From Ziziphus jujuba (Eukaryota; Streptophyta; Magnoliopsida; Rosales; Rhamnaceae), in contig NC_083379.1 of NCBI RefSeq assembly GCF_031755915.1, forward strand, positions 13,563,501 to 13,627,500: a stretch of 64,000 bases of DNA, given 5' to 3'. Shown here one piece after another: positions 37,478 through 49,640 of this stretch (position 1 is the stretch's first letter; each line of letters begins with the position of its first letter). Under the pieces are notes generated by a model. The model worked only from the letters and a program-made list of their open reading frames with translations. It did no database searches and was not told the DNA's origin. A program made the position numbers and the translations under genes.

Positions 37478-39242
37478 TGATGATCGATTTTTTCGCAAGT
37501 ATACGGATCGTATCAAGTAATAAAGTGATGAGAGAGTAACGTTCTTACAAAAATTGATTTTAATATTTAACTAATTATCAAAATTTTGATTAATTGTTTT
37601 TATCTAAACACATAATGAATATGAGACAATTGAATTAAAAACAAGACAAAATATTAAACAATGGAATTGTAAACTAAACCCAAATAAATAATGAGAGAAA
37701 AGAAATTCAAGTCACAAACATACAATTCAAACACTTAAAATGGAATTATAATGAACTTAGAAGTGTAAGATTTTGATGTATTCTCTACCTTCCCTATATT
37801 TGACTCAGTATGTTAATAAAATATCAAATTTTATCGAATTTGTAGCCTAGAAAGTTTTCAATTTAATCTGATCTTTTTTTCCAAATTGAAATTAGAATCT
37901 ATAAGTTTCTAATGAAAATTAGAAATTTCTTCCTAAAATTCCTAAGTTTTCATGCCCTAATCCTTCTCTTTTGTGACTATTCAATTCTTAATCAAACTTT
38001 CCAATATCAATAAAGACTTAGGTTGTGTAAATCTAGTGACCAATTTACTAAATCAAACTTTTTCAAATGTAAAATAGTAAATCGACCCAACACCTAAGTA
38101 AATTCCCTAATGCAAGATTATATTAAATAATAAACACAAGATTCACACAAAAAAATTGGATAAAAGCAAAATAAAAATCAACCCATTAATCAAATATAAT
38201 CAAAGTAGAGGTTCCATCAAAAGGTATATATAAATTTAGCTACATATGTTCATAGTAATAACCATAACCAAAATTAAATAAAAATCTATAAAAGAAGATA
38301 TAATCTTCAATAAACCCAATACAACTTAGAGAATAAAAGATAGAAGAGAAAAAACTAATTAGATGAAATATCTTGATGCTTTAATATCTTGAAAGGCTTC
38401 AATCTCCTTCAATCCAAGCTTTCTCTCTAGTTATTTTTCTTCTCTCTCTAAAATCTTCCTTGATGTTTGTGCCTCCTTTCTTCTCATTCCTCCAAAAATT
38501 AGCTCCTTCCTTTCTTAAACCCTACTAAAAATGGAAAATCCACCCTCCAGTTTAATTAAAATCTCTTCCCATTTAACATCTCATCCTCATTTTTTTTATG
38601 CTCATGTGAGAGAAAGGAAAAATAATGAAGAGTGAAAATGAGGGCGTCATGGAGCTTTAAGGGCTATAAGCCAACTTGGCGTAGCCTGACGCCATGTTCA
38701 CTGTGAAGTGATGAGTTCTAGTGCTAGCCTTGAAGTTGACGTGAAGCATAACGAGTATGTGGGAGTGAGGCAACTCTACTGCATTTGTGAAAAATAAGGG
38801 CGAAGCTTGTCTTTGGCATGGAGCTATAAGGGTTCACCCTATTTTAGCGTGTACCTTGGGTCTACTCCATTTTAGTGTGAAGCAATGAGGAAAGAGCATG
38901 GAGCTTGCTTTAGCATGGGAAAAATGACATAGAGCATGGCATGGACCTTGGGTTTACTTTATTTTGACATAGAGCAAGGAAAAAAGGCGTGAAGGTTGGT
39001 TTTGGCATGGTAAAATGGCGTGGACCTTGGGTTTACTCCATTTTAGCATGGAGCATTTCATGTTTGCCAAAATTGCTCCATATTAGGTCTTTTTCTCAGT
39101 AACACATAATTAACTCCAATCTAAAGCTTACCTTTAAAAAAAATAAAATAAATAAAAGCATTAAACATTAAATGAAGCTTGAGTTTTTAAGTCATTAATC
39201 AATCATTAAGAGTCAAATAATGAGTAAAAATCTCACTTATCA
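37478..39242 (-). mobile_element. Solo LTR (1765 bp) with 5-bp target duplication, Tat/Athila-type
   Basis: In plus orientation it runs TGATGATCG...CACTTATCA, with TGAT/ATCA inverted ends. A perfect ATATG target duplication flanks it at 37473-37477 and 39243-39247. Read on the minus strand it ends ...ACTTGCGAAAAAATCGATCATCA. This resembles plant LTRs that normally precede the TTTTTGGCGCCGTTG primer-binding site of Tat/Athila Ty3/gypsy elements. No internal sequence follows, so this is a solo LTR left by LTR-LTR recombination. It contains a degenerate minisatellite at about 38850-39060. It lies inside the older minus-strand gypsy element, just past its gag zinc knuckles. Confidence 0.75.
38845..39060. 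repeat. Degenerate minisatellite inside the solo LTR
   Basis: CCTTGGGTTTACTCCATTTT-like words recur at about 38853, 38946 and 39025, with intervals of 93 and 79 bases. They are accompanied by GCATGGAGC and AAAATGGCGTGGA variants. Confidence 0.65.
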
Positions 39243-39247
39243 ATATG

Positions 39248-40585
39248 CTTGTCAAGTTCTTGTACATGAATTCTTGATTTAGGATAATTCCTTATTAAAT
39301 GTTCTACTTTCCTACAATCAAAACATGCACTAGTTTTCCTATAACATATATCATTATGTCTTTCACCACAAGTCTCACATTCATGAAAGGTGAACTTTTT
39401 ATCATCTTCATTCCTTGTCCTTTTTGTTCCCCATTTTTCTGCAAAAACTTTGATGGTTATTTTTATCTCTAGTTCTTTTAAAGGATGGACTCTCTTTTTT
39501 TTTTTTTATTATTATTATTTTTAATGTTCAACTTTAGCAGTAATCTTAACATCATTCTCTAGTATTTGAGCTTTCTTAAGTAGCTCATTATATGTTCGTA
39601 GGTGTAGCAAAAATTGACCAATTGACCTTCTCAACTCATCCTTGAGGACTCTCTCAAACTTCTCAGCTTTGTTCTCTTTAGTGTTCATAAGGCTGGGTGC
39701 ATATTTAGAAAGTTCCTCTGAAGTTATTGTACCATGCTTGTAATAGCCCAGTCCACCCGCATGCGATATTGTCCGCTTTGGGCCCAGCCCGCACGGTTTT
39801 GTTAAAACACGTCGCAAAGGAAAGGTATCCACACCCTCTTTTAAGGCATGCTTCGTTCTCCTTTCCAACCGATGTGGGATCTCACAATCCTCCCCCCTTG
39901 GGGCCTAGCATCTTCGCTGGCACACTGATCCAGGTACTGGCTTTGATACCATCTGTAACAGCCCAATCCACCCGCATGCGATATTGTCCACTTTGGGCCC
40001 AGCCCGTATAGTTTTGTCAAAACGCGTTGCAAGGGAAAGATATCCATACCCTCTTTTAAGGCATGCTTCGTTCCCTTTCCAACCGATGTGGGATCTCACA
40101 ATGCTTCAGCTCGATAAATTATGCATTCTTATTATCTCGCCAAGTTTGTGGGAAATACTTATCAAAGAATAATTCCTTAAATCTTTCTCAAGTGATTGGA
40201 TTATTTTCCACATCTCATGCCCTACTAGTCATTTCCAACCAATGAATGGCACTCATCTTAAGCATGTAAATTGCACAAGTCATTTTTTGTGCATCAATGC
40301 ACTCCATTAATCTGAAAAACCTTTTTCAATTCTCAAGTCCAATCTTCAGTAGCTAGTGGATCAATTGATCCCTCAAAAGATGATGGTTGTAATTTTCAAA
40401 ATTATTCCACTACATTATGATTACCATTATTGCCACATACGGCTGTTCATCTGCATTAATCATTGGCCTGCCTTAAGTTTTGAAGCATAGTTGCAGGGTC
40501 ATTTCCTCGAGGTGCTGGTGCATATTCTCTTGATTAGCATCAGAAGCATGTTCAAGATTGTTAATGTTCTACCACGATGAGGCAT
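39248..40585 (-). pseudogene. Ty3/gypsy gag pseudogene, split by a TRIM and cut by a solo LTR
   Basis: On the minus strand, starting at an ATG at 40585-40583, fragments in several frames match plant Ty3/gypsy gag. They include a capsid-like segment around 40370-40110 and a second around 39735-39535. Two zinc knuckles follow around 39390-39280; the first fits C-X2-C-X3-H-X3-C, and the second has lost its last cysteine (to tyrosine). There are several in-frame stops and frameshifts. The TRIM at 39739-40100 interrupts the capsid region at an exact 5-bp duplicated site. The solo LTR ending at 39242 cuts the frame after the knuckles. Pol is absent. Together with the primer-binding site at 41217-41228 and the polypurine tract near 37380, it marks one dead element. 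Confidence 0.75.
39739..40100 (-). mobile_element. Complete TRIM retroelement (362 bp) with ATGCT target duplication
   Basis: Two direct LTRs of 148 and 147 bp (39739-39886 and 39954-40100) run TGTAA...CTCACA. They differ at about a dozen sites, nearly all transitions, plus one indel. The internal region is only 67 bp (39887-39953). On the minus strand TGGTATCAAAGCC (39951-39939) lies two bases after the 5' LTR and is complementary to the 3' end of plant initiator tRNA-Met. An AAGGGGGGAGGAT polypurine tract lies directly before the 3' LTR. Both ends are flanked by ATGCT (39734-39738 and 40101-40105). It is a terminal-repeat retrotransposon in miniature with no coding capacity. It is inserted in the gag pseudogene and is therefore younger. 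Confidence 0.9.
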
Positions 40586-41216
40586 ACTGTAAAATAGACC
40601 ATATATACACAAAAGATATGCACAAATACCCTATCGTAAGACAAAAAACAGAAGTCTTAAGGATTTGACATTAAATCAAGGCTGGCTTTGAACCATGGAC
40701 TTGGTGTGCAATGGCATAAGGTCCAATATTTTAAGGAATATTAATGTTTTTTAATATTTTAAAATATTTAAAATAATTTAAAAAATTGAAATATTAGATA
40801 ACTAAGTAAAAATAAAAATAGGATACCCTTGTATTATTTTAGATGTTTCTTTAAATGGAAATTAATATCTTTAAATGATTCACCAAAAAGAATTAATATC
40901 TTTAAATGCTATTATAATTTTCTAAAAACAATTACAACCGTGATTATCTTTTATTGGATTGTTTAACTTTGACATAAATCTCTTTTAGACTCTCACACTA
41001 TTCATTTCTTATCATTTAAATCATTCTATCCATCTTCTATGTCTTTCCATCTAAATCCAACTTTGCTTTTCTTCTCCATTTTTTTTTTTTTTTTAGTACT
41101 AAGATCTCCATTTAAGCATGGTTTATATGGACAAGTTAATGTTCAATAACTTATTAAGAAAAAGAGTAACTTGTCCCCATGACTCTATCTAAATATCTAC
41201 AGAATCTTATAATCTT
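40586..41216 (-). other. Untranslated leader of the dead gypsy element
   Basis: AT-rich noncoding sequence lies between the primer-binding site and the gag start codon of the minus-strand element. Nothing else is recognisable. Confidence 0.45.
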
Positions 41217-41228
41217 GCCTTGATACCA
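41217..41228 (-). other. Primer-binding site of the minus-strand gypsy element
   Basis: TGGTATCAAGGC on the minus strand resembles the TGGTATCAGAGC site complementary to initiator tRNA-Met. It follows GATGTGACGGTTT, which resembles the usual GCGTGACA-GTT junction at the end of plant Ty3/gypsy 5' LTRs. Confidence 0.65.
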
Positions 41229-41232
41229 AAAC

Positions 41233-41817
41233 CGTCACATCCTAAATTATGTGAACCTGGGATGTGAATGAACATCTTAAAAAGAATTTTATGATAGAAT
41301 TCAAAATTATGAAAGCAAAAACTTTATTTCAAACATAGTAATGTATCAAAGTATCTTATCAATATGTGAAGGCATACTAATCGAAATTCAAAAAAGACTA
41401 ACAAAAGACATGTAGTAAAAATTTAATCCTAAACCAAAAATAAAATAGGGATAACTGAAAGAAGTCTGAAACTATGTTGTCCTTGTCTACTTGTCACTTT
41501 AACAAATGAGTATCTAGAATCATAACAAAACTAAGTGAGTGATAACTAATTAAGCCACTAGGTTTTACCTACATAATAAAATAACTAGAAACATATACTT
41601 ATAAGCATACAAACCAAACATTCAAACACATTTAAAACATATCTTAATATAAATGCAATTAGTTCATTACACGTAACAAATAATCTTACATGCAAAAACA
41701 ATTCATAGGTCAAATATCTCAAAACTATTCGAAACAATCATGCATATTTATTTTTAAAAACTTAAGATATCATATTTTCATATTTATCTTACTATCGAAT
41801 ACTTAGTTGTGATGACC
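41233..41817 (-). mobile_element. 5' LTR remnant of the dead gypsy element
   Basis: On the minus strand the segment contains ATCACTCACTTAGTTTTG and ends with GGATGTGACG just before the primer-binding site. Its upstream part is cut off at about 41817, where an oppositely oriented LTR begins. This suggests truncation by, or juxtaposition with, that element. Confidence 0.5.
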
Positions 41818-44060
41818 CATCCCAAAATTAGAATTCGAATTCAAATTTTATTTAATTTGTTTGAGACTGACTAGTTAGACTATTAGTGGGTACTAAATTT
41901 GACTTTTTATTGGATAAGAATTTTACTTTGATTGGTACATCATGACATAGAGTTCATCAATACAAGTTTGTATATTGGTGGTACATCTAATTTTGAGATA
42001 CGATTAGCAAGTTTTAAGTTTTTAAGTATCAGTATTTATCTATGTCTAGTCCAGGCTTAGATGTTGTCATTTAGTGGATTTTAGACCTATATTTATGCAT
42101 TAGGGAGCATACTAAACAGTAAACAAATTACAAAATACATAAAAACAAAAAGGCTCAATCCAAACCCCACAAACTCGACCTAAGCTTACTCACGACTTGT
42201 TTAACGGCAAACCAATTCAATATCAATTTGAGCGATATCCAACCATTGGACAATGGCACATACCATCCATTGGGATTAACCATGTCCAAGCGACCAAAAT
42301 TGCCAAATCCCATGACCGATCATCCTCGGACGTGCCGAGATTGGCCATCCAATCGAGCAATAGTGGCTGCTAGATTTGCCAGAGTTCGGCCACTTTCCTA
42401 CCATTCCAAGATGCCCCATTCCCTCATATTTTGGACTCTTTGAATCCATTGTTACCCTTGGTTTGTCGAAATTCTTCATGATTTAAGAGATTCATCAATA
42501 TCCAGTTTAGTCAAAATTTTCGATCTGTTTTATGGCCACTGGCAACTTTTTTTGACCAAGGTGATCTTAAAATCTTGTTATCCATTCCACAAGTTTTCCA
42601 TTATAAAGTTCGTAAATTTTGAATGTCATTTAATAATTTTTTTTTAATTTTTGAGCTAATTAATTTAATATTGGATAAATTTGAATTGTGTTTGGATATA
42701 ATTGAAAATTTTGAGAAAATTAAAGTTGGATTAGTGTAATTATGTGAGTGGGATCTAATAGAAGGTGTAATTCCAACAAATTGGTCTTGGGGTGAAAATT
42801 TTCAATTCTGGATATCAGGTATTTAGAGCTCACTGTATAATTAGACTGTTAGGTGTTCAATCTTAGAAATTTTACAGTTATTATAGTTATTTTAGGACAT
42901 TGGTATACACCCAATTTCTTTGATTTAATTTTTAGAGCTTAAAGAATATTTTATTATTATTTTTGGCATCCAGACTGATATTGGAGGCAATTCGATGGAG
43001 GAGCTAATTTGAAGTATGATTTATGAGTCTTATTTCCTGAAATGGTTTTAGGAATTATGTGTTTGATTATATTGATATAAATTACTCTAATATTATTATT
43101 TTTAAAGTATTTGAATTATATGTTTTATCACATACTATGAAATAATTATTTAGTTTATCATATTATAGTATATAAAAAAGAATGGTTTAACTTAAATATT
43201 TGGTTTATGGTTATACAAGTGTATATATATATGTTTATGTTGATATATGTGGGAATATTTTAATAAGATGATTATGGATATTATTAAAATAGTTATATAA
43301 ATATATTGAGTTGTGGATTATTGTGTACCATACTGTAGATATGGATTTATTGGACTAAGGTTACGTGCACTTATTTGATCATCTATTACTTGATCACGTG
43401 ATTTTTGAGATTGGATGGGAAGTCCCAATATACGATGCCTATGTGACGCCGAGGGTTACTTTGACAATTTTCCCCTTCCTCGATATTCGATGAAACACTG
43501 GGATGCCAATGTGGTCATGTGACAGCTTATGGTAATACATATGATACATAAAGTTATTGTTCTTTCATGTATGGTTATTTATATTTTTGATTACCGATAT
43601 TTTTAAATAATAACTCATCAAAATATTATTTTTATAAGGTGGCAGATATTATGTGGTTTTAACTTCTTTACCCTATGATTTATGAAATTATCGTGTTGGA
43701 GATAACTATACATTTTGTGAAAACTATTTGTCAAAATAGAATAACTTTCAAAAATTGAAAGTGAGGTTTTGAGGTAAATGAATTTTAAGAATAATATTTA
43801 TTTTAATAATACCATACTTGTTTACTCACTTAGTTCGTCTCACATATTTGTATTTTTAAACTGTTTTCTCTAGATCTCAGTTAATAATTGGTGCGTGCTA
43901 CATCTGGAAACCGATTCATTATCATGACCTTCGTATATTTCATCATTATTGTATCTTCATATTCGACAACTTTCCATTGTTTATGTATTGTTTTTTTTTT
44001 TATGAGACTATTATATATTTTGTTTATTTATCTTTGGACTTATTTACTCTCTTTTTTCAA
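41818..44060 (+). mobile_element. Ty3/gypsy-type long LTR, plus strand
   Basis: It begins TGTGATGACCCATCCC, close to the TGTGACGACCC start of many plant Ty3/gypsy LTRs. A GC-richer block follows at about 42150-42480, then AT-rich sequence, a GC island at about 43370-43540 with GCCGAGGGTTAC, and TTACTCACTTAGTTCGTCTCAC at about 43820. The layout parallels 1-2880. The 3' boundary is not clear, and no primer-binding site is seen after it. Frames inside (for example 42228-42443) are not gene-like. Confidence 0.5.
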
Positions 44061-44602
44061 TATATTATAGTGGATTAACCTAATATTTATGTTTATTTCT
44101 ATTTTTCTTTATCGTCAATTGGAACCTTTGATGAATATACTATCATTTTAAAATTTCTATTAAAAGCAGTTATTTTTTTCTTTTATGCTATTAAATTATA
44201 TCCAATTTACGAGGAGGTCCAATTGAACTCTTGACACCGGTTCAGTAGAATTCCTTAGGCTAAGCCATCTTGGATACTCGGTAAAGGCCTTGAAGCGGTC
44301 CTATCATTAGTAGGACTTTCAAAACAAATAGTCCTCCTTCATGACACATAACAAAATCAACATATTTGAGGCAAATTCAAGTGGGAAATTCATGAATTTT
44401 TTAAAATAGACAAACACTTATGGCCGAAGGTAAAAGTTGAATCCCTACTATAATCATCAGTAAGTCCTACCACGTATAACAACATGTCTATATCCAAAGG
44501 TGAAAAACCGTAATATCATTAAGGAAGACCCTAGCATGATTCACCTCATCATATGGATACATAGATACTTACATATATGAATCACATGGGAACAGTGAAG
44601 AA
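44061..44602. other. Unassigned noncoding DNA
   Basis: No gene or recognisable element. The block at about 44240-44350 is GC-richer and might belong to the preceding LTR element. Confidence 0.4.
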
Positions 44603-44693
44603 AATATCGATGTCGATGGAAATGTTGAGGATATGATTTTACGGAAATATCGATGGAAATGTCGATATCGATAAAAATATCGATAAAGTTACG
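44603..44693. repeat. Clustered TCGAT subterminal repeats of the hAT element
   Basis: Six TCGAT words, mostly as ATATCGAT or GTCGATG, occur within 90 bases. hAT transposases bind clustered short subterminal motifs. This cluster lies just beyond the 3' end of the hAT transposase pseudogene and probably marks that end of the element. Confidence 0.5.
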
Positions 44694-45050
44694 GAAACTA
44701 TAAATTTTTAATTTAGAATACAATTTTTATATATGAGATAATTAATTAGAATACAATAATCATAAAATATTCTATAACTATAACAAATTATTTATAAGTG
44801 AATAAAATATAAAGTTAATTCACACCAAAATATAAAAAATTTAACAGATAATAGTAAGATACAAGAAATTCTCAAATATAATCCTTGGTTTTTCAAATTA
44901 TTGATCATATCTTGATGTTTCACGTGTATAACAATAGGCATTCCAACTCATCATATTAGAGAAATTTTCCATGTAATTGTGGATGTGCCAAGTGTATCTT
45001 TCTCTATCAATCCCAACCAATTGTCCAAGTGGAGGATAGTGTGGATTTAT

Positions 45051-45443
45051 CTAATGAGGAGTATAATATTCATTTTGAGACATGGGATGATTGAAGATAT
45101 CAACATCGTAATCTCTATGAGGATTATGTGAGCTCATTTGACCAATTGGATACACAATTGGAATCTCAGAATTTCCAGATTGAGAATTAACTTGTGTATT
45201 TAAACTCATTGCATCCAAAGAGTTAGAAAGATAATCTTCATCATGTTGATTCATCATCGAAGTGCCATAGTGCCTTCTTGAACTCGTACCTGCTGTTTGA
45301 GCTCCATGATCAAAATCCTGTATTGCATGTGTATATTGATCTTCACCAGTAAATGAGCTTAATGGTCGTTGGCTTGGTTCTCGATAGTATGTTCCACTCC
45401 CACCTCCACCTTTATTGTATCCTACTCCTCTATTGCCACCACC

Positions 45444-45476
<33 letters not shown>

Positions 45477-47430
45477 TTCATCCTCATATTCATTTGGTTG
45501 AGAATAACCACCACCAAATGTTTCTACACGAGGACTAAATCGTCTAGTTGAAGGCCTTGTCACTACTTCAAATGAATAATTTCCTCCACTATCATTGCTC
45601 ATAACTTCTTCAGCAATAACATTGTTAACATTTATCCCTAATTGTGAAGCATGCATTGCGACTCGAGGATCTGGATTGCCTTCACCATCATCTAAGTGTA
45701 AATTCTTAACCCATTGGATAATAAGATTATCTTCATCTTCACCAGGGTCAGCTCCAATTTCAAGAAGATCCAAATAATCAGAATCTAATTGCGGTTGATT
45801 TGTTAATTCCATATCACGTATCCGCAATTTCATATTATAGTAGCAAAAAATCAATTTCTGAAGTTTTTCATATGCGAGCCTATTTCGTTGTTTTGTGTGT
45901 ATTAAAGCGAAGGTGCTCCAATTACGCTTACATGCGGATGATAATACAGTTTGTGACAAAATATGCATTGCCAATTTTCTGAGCATTGAGGTGCTATTAC
46001 CATACATTGTCCACCATTCAACTGTATATTTCAACATTATAAATCAAAATATATTAAATTTTAAAAAATTTTTAAATATTAATAAAATTTTTGATATTAC
46101 ACACATTTTTTTATAATAAGTAATTGAAATGCACATACTAGGTATCATTTCCGCTCGGGCGGCAATTACTGTACGATCACTAAATCCTTTTCATGCATCT
46201 CTAAAGCATATTATCTATATGTAAAAATGAAAAAAATTATAAAAAACGTTATTACTATGTTAGTTAAAAAAAATAATAAACAAAATCTTACTTCATTTTC
46301 AAATTGAGATGTACGATCCGAATTTGGATATAATGTTGCAAAGACATCATGAACAGCTTGTACAAGATCTGAATCAGTGCCAATTCCTTCTTTATACTGG
46401 AACCGTGGATTCAGAAAGTATGCTACAAAATAATAATAAAAATTAAATCCAATATATAAATTATAAGACAAAATATTAATTAATAATAAGTAATTGACAT
46501 AAAATTACCAGCCATATGGAGAGGATGAGAAAGTATATTGTTCCATCGAGCATTTATGATGTCCATAATCCACTGAGTTCCTCTTTGGTTATTGATTGCA
46601 TATTTCATTTTTTGAAAACAATCATACAATATTGGCACCGTAGGTATGAACTCAGCATCAATAATTCGCAAAATATTATATAATGGCTCATATAAATTAA
46701 CAACGTGAGTAACAGAATCCCAAAAACGATTATCAAGGATAAGTTTCTTCACTTCTTTACCTGCTTTTGTTCGACTCAATTGATGCTCATATTTTAGAGA
46801 AGCTTTCTTTTTAAGGAGACTATTTAAAGCAATACAGTTTGTTGCAACCTTGTTGCTCCTGGTCGAACGATGTCTCCTTTATATATATCTCGCATTAAAG
46901 AAAGTAACTAATTATGATTATAAATATAATTGGTTATCATTCTTGTACGCTGAATGATCCTTACAATACTTTTATGCTTTTCAATATCCTCAAATATAAT
47001 ATCAATACAGTGCGCAGCACATGGTGTCCAATACAAGTTGTACTGTGTTATCAATTTCTTATCAGCCTTTACGAATGCAGAACCATTATCCGTGACTACT
47101 TGCACAACATTATTTTTGCCCACTTCATTGATAACATTCTTCAAAAGTTTGTCTATATACTTATAGTTTTTTATTTTATCTGAGGCATCAACTGACTTAA
47201 GAAATACTGATGACCCTTTGCAATAGACCATAAAATTCAATATGGACAGCTTAGTTGGTCCTGTCCATCTATCGCACATAATTGTACAACCATATGTCTT
47301 CCAGCTTTCTTTAAACTTTTCAATATGCTGTTGCATCTCTTTATATTACATGTCTAGATATTTTTCCTTAATTTCATATGGAGATGGAATTTGAACTCTC
47401 ATACCTGATTTTTGAGCACCACCGAATTTT
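45051..47430 (-). pseudogene. hAT-superfamily transposase pseudogene (DUF659 + hAT dimerisation)
   Basis: On the minus strand the order is: linker after a missing BED finger (about 47430), DUF659/RNase H core at 47336-46908 (KTYGCTIMCDRWTGPTKLS, VVTDNGSAFVKA, YWTPCAAHCID), helical domain at 46779-46508, AYFLNPRFQY exon (46422 to about 46297), a small exon around 46219-46143, then the C-terminal exon to 45051. That last exon carries the dimerisation region (AMHILSQ, RNWSTFALIHTKQRNRLAY) and an Asp/Gly-rich tail. Introns with GT-AG borders remain (for example 46508-46423). It is dead: stops at 47346-47348, 46908-46910 and 46191-46193, and a frameshift near 46850. The catalytic Glu of the usual CER motif is Lys (CKR, 45927-45929). 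The last exon alone is still open for 328 codons. Confidence 0.85.
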
Positions 47431-47689
47431 CCTACTAGGTACAATAAAACAAACTATTAAAACCATACAAAATTCATATCAATAACTTCACAAATTTATA
47501 ACATATCAAATATTAAAAAACTATTTCACAAAAATATTTCAAACTCATAAACATAACAAAAAGTTTCAAAAATCACTTTTCAAAACATGATTATTGTTTA
47601 CAAACATATAAATAATTTACAAAACAAACATTTATCAAATAAACACGTAGGCTTTGTTATGGTTCAAGAAAAAAGTCTAACGAACTTAC

Positions 47690-49419
47690 CTTGTACGTGA
47701 TCAAAGAACAAAGAAAAATATTGAATAAACTCCAATACTGATTCTCAATCTATAATACAAGTTTAAAAATATCATATAAGTATGACATATCCAACAAAGC
47801 AAAAACCATAATAATAGGCAACCCAAATAACCTTTTAACTCTCTCTTCTAAGCTAAGATAAAATTATGAATCATCAAAATGTATATTCACTTGCTAAAAC
47901 AATTGGAGACCTTTCAAAACTCCTTGTAAGGTCTATATGCAAATTATAAATTACTAACTATAAAATCATAAGCCTCTATCATATAATCATATTACCAAAA
48001 TTTAATTGTAAACCTGATTATCATAAGCTAGCCACTAAACAAGAATTAATTCTTTAATCAAACAATATCATCTAAATCTAAAAATTATGAAGATACTATA
48101 CACATGCATAAGTGATTGTACTGAAAATTTCAAGTCAAAATAATAATGAAATGAAATCCATTCAAAACTTATTAAAAAGTTGACAAAAAAATATTGAAAA
48201 TATTAGTTTTGTTATAAACATACATTAAATATTCAATCCGTATCTCATTAAAAAAAAATCATTTCACTTAAAATTTTATAGAACAGTAAAAGACTGAAAA
48301 CATGATTAAAATTAATGTAATATCGTATTGACAGAAACTGAAAAACAGAGGTTCACAGGTAGCTTAGTTTAAAGAAAAATTCCCTATGAATAAAATATGA
48401 AACCAAATAAGGTGAAATTTTACAGAATTACACTACATATACTAGAAATACTATATAAAAATTATTATATTAATTAAAGACCAAAAAGTAATTTAAAATA
48501 AATTTTTACTCTTAATAGATTTGACCAGAAAATAAAACCTGAGAGCAAACACACATCACTAAGAAAATCATTCCAGATAAAATATCAGGAATTTTAAGCC
48601 AAATTTTTACACAGTAAAATTAGACAAATAGAGGATACCAATATAAAATTTCAAGCAAAAAAACTTTGTTTGGATGTATTTTTAAATTTTATAGTTCGAC
48701 CATACTGCTGCTGCATGGAAAAACCAAATATAAAATTCAAAATTGCAAAATAAATTGAAAACAGATCCCAATGGACTCAATAAATTTGTACATATTCATG
48801 AAGATTTCTAGTGTCATCCATAAAAATTTTGAAGTTAGAGAAAATTTTTAGATATTTAAAATAAATCTGAACAATAATGCTGTACAGATTCTCACAAAAA
48901 ATTTCATATTAGGGGTTCGATAATCTAAACTTTAATATAACCCTAGAACTTATATTATAACCCAAATAAATCCTAAAAAGATCCAATAAACATATAAACA
49001 TAAATCCTTGGAAACTTCTAAATCTTCTTCTTGACACTATAAGCACCCAAAAATCAATTAGAACCTCCAATATCAAAGGAAAAATTAAATTATTCTAAAC
49101 AATCAATCAATGAGAAATTTAAAAGTTAGAACCCTAATAAATTCTTTAGAACTACTAAAACGAAAAGAGAAAGTTTACATACCTTAAATCTTACGGTTAA
49201 AAATTATATTCCCACTTTAAGTATATATATAAAAATAGACTTAGATTTCTTAACCCTAATCCAACTCTAATACTAAAAGAATAATAATAATAATAATAAT
49301 CTATTATTATTATTATTAATAACTTAAATTAGTAAAACAAAATAAATAACTAATATATAATTTCCTAAATAAATAAAATCATATAAACAATAATAAAAAA
49401 CACAATATAAATATACATC

Positions 49420-49450
<31 letters not shown>

Positions 49451-49490
49451 AAGATGTGTTACATTTATATATTCTATTCTCCCGGGCAAT
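47690..49490 (-). mobile_element. LTR remnant of the same gypsy family, minus strand
   Basis: On the minus strand GGGAGAATAG (polypurine-like) precedes TGTAACACATC at about 49460. The next about 500 bases share word order with 36890-37375. The remainder to about 47690 is AT-rich noncoding DNA with a GTACAAGGTAAGT motif near its end, as in related LTRs. There is no gene content. The left boundary is approximate and abuts the 5' side of the hAT pseudogene. Confidence 0.45.
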
Positions 49491-49640
49491 GGAACCCAAA
49501 ATATCCTAAACGATATATGCATATTATTTTTTAAGATACACATATAAATCAATTTGAATGATATCTAGAAAATGATATGCGTGTATCTTTTATTTTCATC
49601 ATCTATTTTAAATATGCATCACCAATTAGACTATAGATAT

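Noticed and set aside
39739..40100. Cassandra-type TRIM with 5S rRNA in the LTR
   Set aside because: The LTR resembles that class in layout, but no 5S rRNA-like sequence is visible in it.
39727..40245. Several frames on both strands around the TRIM
   Set aside because: They read through LTRs and the target site and have no coding meaning.
42228..42479. 71- and 67-codon frames on opposite strands
   Set aside because: They lie in the GC-richer block of an LTR and have no domain.
45353..45551. Poly-His and poly-Thr/Ile frames
   Set aside because: Reverse-strand shadow of the Asp/Gly-rich tail of the hAT pseudogene.
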